Positions 62,065-64,000 of a stretch of DNA of 64,000 nucleotides are shown piece after piece. Within the stretch, counting starts at the first letter, position 1. Every line of letters starts with the position of its first letter. Source of the DNA: a bacterium M00.F.Ca.ET.205.01.1.1 (GTDB lineage: Bacteria > Pseudomonadota > Alphaproteobacteria > Rhizobiales > Rhizobiaceae); the NCBI GenBank assembly GCA_004791255.1, contig SRUQ01000008.1:1-64000 (forward strand), written 5' to 3'. The notes beneath the pieces are model-generated. The model saw only the letters and a program-made list of their open reading frames with translations. It made no database searches and was not told where the DNA came from. Position numbers and translations under genes: made by a program.

Positions 62065-62265
62065 GCTGCGAAATCGCAACCCCCAGCGTCTCTGCACTTC
62101 TGTTGGGAACGGTTTCGTCTCTGTTCCCGAACGAACGAGCGCCAGATAGTGCCGCTGATAAGAATTTGAGCGGCGTAGACATTCCCAGGCGAGTCCTTCG
62201 ATTGGCAAGCTGTCGAAGAAGTCGTAGCTGTTATCGTCCCCCCAACGCGACGTGTTCGGCTTCAT
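62056..62265 (-). CDS. DUF6499 N-terminal half of an FseA-like activator
   Basis: The 69-residue product RWGDDNSYDFFDSLPIEGLA, then WECLRRSNSYQRHYLALVRS and PTEVQRRWGLRFRSPA is the DUF6499 (transcriptional regulator) domain. It ends at TGA 62058-62056, and the DUF2285 domain follows in the +1 frame without another start of good quality. The ATG at 62265 is preferred to 62280. As in FseA, low-frequency frameshifting would yield a fused activator of roughly 255 residues, so the short form may be the main product. Confidence 0.8.
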   Translation of the reverse strand: MKPNTSRWGDDNSYDFFDSLPIEGLAWECLRRSNSYQRHYLALVRSGTETKPFPTEVQRRWGLRFRSPA

Positions 62266-62388
62266 CGTGTCGGTCCTCATCGAACTGCAAGTCGTGCCCG
62301 CATCGATTCCGGGGGATTGGGATTGGCGGAAGACCCTGGATAGACATCGCGTGATGTTTTTTTGGCATCACCGGGGCGGCAATTTTCG

Positions 62389-62649
62389 CTAGGTGTCGGT
62401 CTTACGCAGAAGATGCCGGTAGCCGGTTCGTGTCATCCAGCGCGCCCGCGCCAGATGACTGTCATGAACCTCTCGGGCACGCCGCGGCTCCTGTTTCGGA
62501 TCGATCCCGAAGAGGATCCTGACCACCTCGTGCCAATCGGCGCCGTCGGCGTCGGCGTCGAACAAGCGCATGTAGAGCTTGACGTGGCGGCGATCATAGT
62601 CGGTGAGTTCTTCACCGGTGGGCGCGGTGTCGTCGAACGGCTCGATCAT
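62389..62649 (-). CDS. Short DUF2285 protein, QseM-like anti-activator candidate
   Basis: The 86-residue protein reads TDYDRRHVKLYMRLFDADAD, then GADWHEVVRILFGIDPKQEP, RRAREVHDSHLARARWMTRT and GYRHLLRKTD. This is the small DUF2285 type to which QseM of M. loti R7A belongs. QseM binds and blocks both TraR and FseA. Location just upstream of the split FseA-like gene fits. The ATG at 62649 is placed behind GGGGAG; GTG at 62658 is possible. The function is inferred from family and context. Confidence 0.75.
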   Translation of the reverse strand: MIEPFDDTAPTGEELTDYDRRHVKLYMRLFDADADGADWHEVVRILFGIDPKQEPRRAREVHDSHLARARWMTRTGYRHLLRKTDT

Positions 62650-62735
62650 AATTTTCACTCCCCAATGCGCGAGACGTGAATCACAGTTCTTACAGATGTC
62701 CCTGTGGCTGCGGAGGCCGCTTTGCGAGCATCACC

Positions 62736-62754
62736 CGATGCCAAGTCGGCATCG
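62736..62754. promoter_or_regulatory. Inverted repeat upstream of the QseM-like gene
   Basis: CGATGCC and GGCATCG arms around a 5-base centre, 87 bases upstream of the QseM-like start. In R7A the qseM promoter is controlled by the repressor QseC at paired operators; this repeat is a possible counterpart, although no qseC gene is seen here. Confidence 0.45.
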
Positions 62755-62797
62755 CAACCATCGCGCGCCTTGCGGCTTTCGGTGTGATCGCACGAGG

Positions 62798-62822
62798 TCC
62801 CGCCCGGATGAACCGGGCGGGA
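62798..62822 (-). terminator. Strong 10-bp hairpin behind the second DUF736 gene
   Basis: TCCCGCCCGG and CCGGGCGGGA form a perfect 10-bp stem with loop ATGAA, starting 14 bases past the stop of DUF736 (62836). There is no U-tract, but the stem is the strongest in the region and should separate DUF736 from the QseM-like gene. Confidence 0.5.
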
Positions 62823-62835
62823 TCCGTGTGCCAGC

Positions 62836-63162
62836 CTATTCTGCGTTACGGCGGCTCGGGCGGGACCAGATCAGGCTGTAGGCCTCGCCGTCTTCGTCGT
62901 TGAAGAGGTTGGCGAAGATCGGGTTGGTGAAGCTCGGATCGTCGAGTTTGAGGCCCAGATAGTCGCGGCCCTCATTGGACTGCTTGGACCAGGCGGCGCC
63001 GATCTCCGCGCGGCCGACGAAAATCCGATGGCTGGGGGCGTTCTCGCCGCTGGTGCGGGTTTCGGGGACGATGCGCACGCCGCGGGCCTGGACGCTGAGA
63101 GTGACGATTTCGCCGGTGAACTCGTTGTTGCCGGACTTCTTGAAGGTGCCGATGGTAGCCAT
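62836..63162 (-). CDS. DUF736 protein (second copy)
   Basis: The 108-residue protein IGTFKKSGNNEFTGEIVTLS, then HRIFVGRAEIGAAWSKQSNE and GRDYLGLKLDDPSFTNPIFA, ending SLIWSRPSRRNAE, is a second DUF736. It is diverged from the copy at 59,524 but shares the layout W-S-K-x-S and L-x-L/I-D-D-P-x-F. The ATG at 63162 follows AAGGAGAACT. It appears to be a single-gene unit, with a hairpin behind it. Confidence 0.9.
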   Translation of the reverse strand: MATIGTFKKSGNNEFTGEIVTLSVQARGVRIVPETRTSGENAPSHRIFVGRAEIGAAWSKQSNEGRDYLGLKLDDPSFTNPIFANLFNDEDGEAYSLIWSRPSRRNAE

Positions 63163-63812
63163 GATAGTTCTCCTTAATCCTGTGTCTCGAGCTCCGCACC
63201 ATTGCGGTCTCGATGGTGGTCGAAAGGTCGGAGGCGATTGACGGCGCACCCTAGGGGCCGAAGCGAAGCGGAGGACGGCGCGGAAGCGATTTTGTTGTGC
63301 GCGAGGAATGACGGCCCAGCCGGCAGGGGAAGAAAGTCGCGGAGCGTCGTTGCGTCATAGGCAATCGAGGCGAAGCCGCCCTTCAGACCAGAAACACCAA
63401 TCGAAGAGACCGCTTCGGTGCTGGCCATGACAGGTGGGGCATGGAGATTTGGCGACCTGCGCCCGATCCGGCCCGGCAACAGAAATTCCACGCAATCGGT
63501 GGCCGCTTTCGCAATTGGCCCGCGCGTTGCATCGACTAAGCTCGCGCGAGACGTGATGGCTCCGGTATGCGGCTTTTCGTTCGCTATCCGTAGAGGGCGT
63601 TGGATCATTCGCTGACCTCATGACGAGGCCCGCCCGCGTGGCCGATCTCAATAGCGTCTCGCCGCCGGTTACCGGCCTCACCAATGGATGACGACGACGG
63701 TTATATCTTGTCTCAAATGCCCAACGGGCAGCCCAAGGATAGGTCCCGCGCGGACCCTCAGATTCCATCAGGGTGGACTATGACAATGAGTTGCCTTGGT
63801 CTTGAAAACTTA
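63163..63812. other. Long stretch with no recognisable gene
   Basis: About 650 bases. Minus-strand frames at 63,174-63,608 and 63,355-63,768 are long but show no motif and overlap each other in different frames. I cannot identify remnants here. It may contain the promoter of DUF736 and decayed sequence leading into the mucR fragment. Confidence 0.35.
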
Positions 63813-63817
63813 GGGGC

Positions 63818-64000
63818 ATGGGCCCGTCGGGGAATTTACCGAGCTGACCGCGGATATCGCTTTCGCCTATGTCAGCAACAATCCCGTCCCCGTCGCGGGC
63901 TGGCTGAGCTCTTATCCATTCATCGTTGTCCGGCGTCGGCCAGCCGATGGCGGTCGAGCAGCCTCGGCAAGAGCAGGCGGTCAACCTTAAGAAGTCGGTG
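63818..64000 (+). pseudogene. MucR/Ros-type zinc-finger regulator, frameshifted, runs off the window
   Basis: After the ATG at 63818 a one-base shift (in the G run near 63,830) gives EFTELTADIAFAYVSNNPVP. A second frame gives LAELLSIH and a third SLSGVGQPMAVEQPRQEQAV with NLKKSV at the edge. This is the N-terminal half of MucR/Ros regulators, whose zinc finger would follow beyond 64,000. At least three indels suggest a pseudogene. MucR controls exopolysaccharide and symbiosis genes in rhizobia. Confidence 0.6.

Noticed and set aside
62736..62754. Calling the repeat a TraR-binding tra box
   Set aside because: It does not have the 18-bp tra-box arrangement and no traR gene is in the window.
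1..64000. Insertion sequences, integrase, tRNA attachment site, CRISPR array
   Set aside because: I looked for transposase and integrase motifs, terminal repeats, tRNA cloverleafs and regularly spaced repeats and saw none. The cargo insertion therefore cannot be assigned to a known mobile element type.

Overview
The window looks like part of a rhizobial genome, most likely Mesorhizobium or a close relative. It is GC-rich and carries small proteins typical of that group (DUF1508, CsbD, DUF2934, DUF72, DUF892). It also holds a complete trb-type mating apparatus and a regulatory block that resembles the FseA/QseM/RdfS control system of Mesorhizobium symbiosis-island ICEs. I found no rRNA, tRNA, CRISPR array, transposase or integrase. 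The species and replicon are inferred, and the ends of the mobile element are not visible.

Layout. (1) 0.1-8.6 kb is a gene graveyard: fragments of phospholipase D, VOC/glyoxalase, DHA2 transporter, PPC/DUF296, isochorismatase, DUF427, MgtC, a small membrane protein, PQQ sugar dehydrogenase and AlkB genes, mixed with a few intact small genes. (2) 9.0-20.9 kb holds mostly intact accessory or stress genes: ferritin-like protein, FAD/Rieske oxidoreductase, cupin, DUF72, CsbD, ribonuclease Z, a membrane nucleotide cyclase, DUF1508, a thermonuclease, a BRCT protein and a DUF1353 lipoprotein. (3) 20.9-30.7 kb holds transport and detoxification genes: a broken polyamine-type ABC system, an esterase/glutathionyl-hydroquinone reductase/DoxX group, a polar amino-acid ABC system without an ATPase but with a CapA-like gene, and XRE and LysR regulators. 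(4) 30.7-40.4 kb, minus strand, is the mating-pair-formation operon trbBCDEJ-K-LFGI plus DUF2274. (5) 40.4-54.3 kb is a cargo block: an unusual HipA kinase gene with two palindromic operators, a ProXWV-type uptake system, and a flavin monooxygenase/aldehyde dehydrogenase catabolic operon with its PucR-like regulator. (6) 54.3-63.2 kb, minus strand, is the DNA-processing and control half: RHH protein, TraG coupling protein, VirD2-like relaxase, lytic transglycosylase, DUF736, TraF peptidase, DUF2840, AlpA/RdfS-like HTH, a DUF6499 + DUF2285 pair in +1 frame relation (FseA-like), a QseM-like DUF2285 protein and a second DUF736. A decayed mucR/ros gene runs off the right edge.

How it fits together. 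Relaxase, TraG and the Trb channel form a conjugation machine, with TraF as the likely pilin-processing peptidase for TrbC. A short QseM-like protein, a frameshift-split FseA-like activator and an RdfS-like excision factor lie next to the transfer genes in an order that suggests activator, anti-activator and directionality control. The cargo block separates copG/traG from trbB, which are normally adjacent in this family. It carries its own uptake-plus-oxidation pathway for an unidentified, probably quaternary-amine-like, compound.

Caution: several frameshifts fall in short G/C runs (near 3373, 24457 and 63830) and could be sequence errors. The internal deletions, in-frame stop and chimeric junctions elsewhere point to real decay and recombination.
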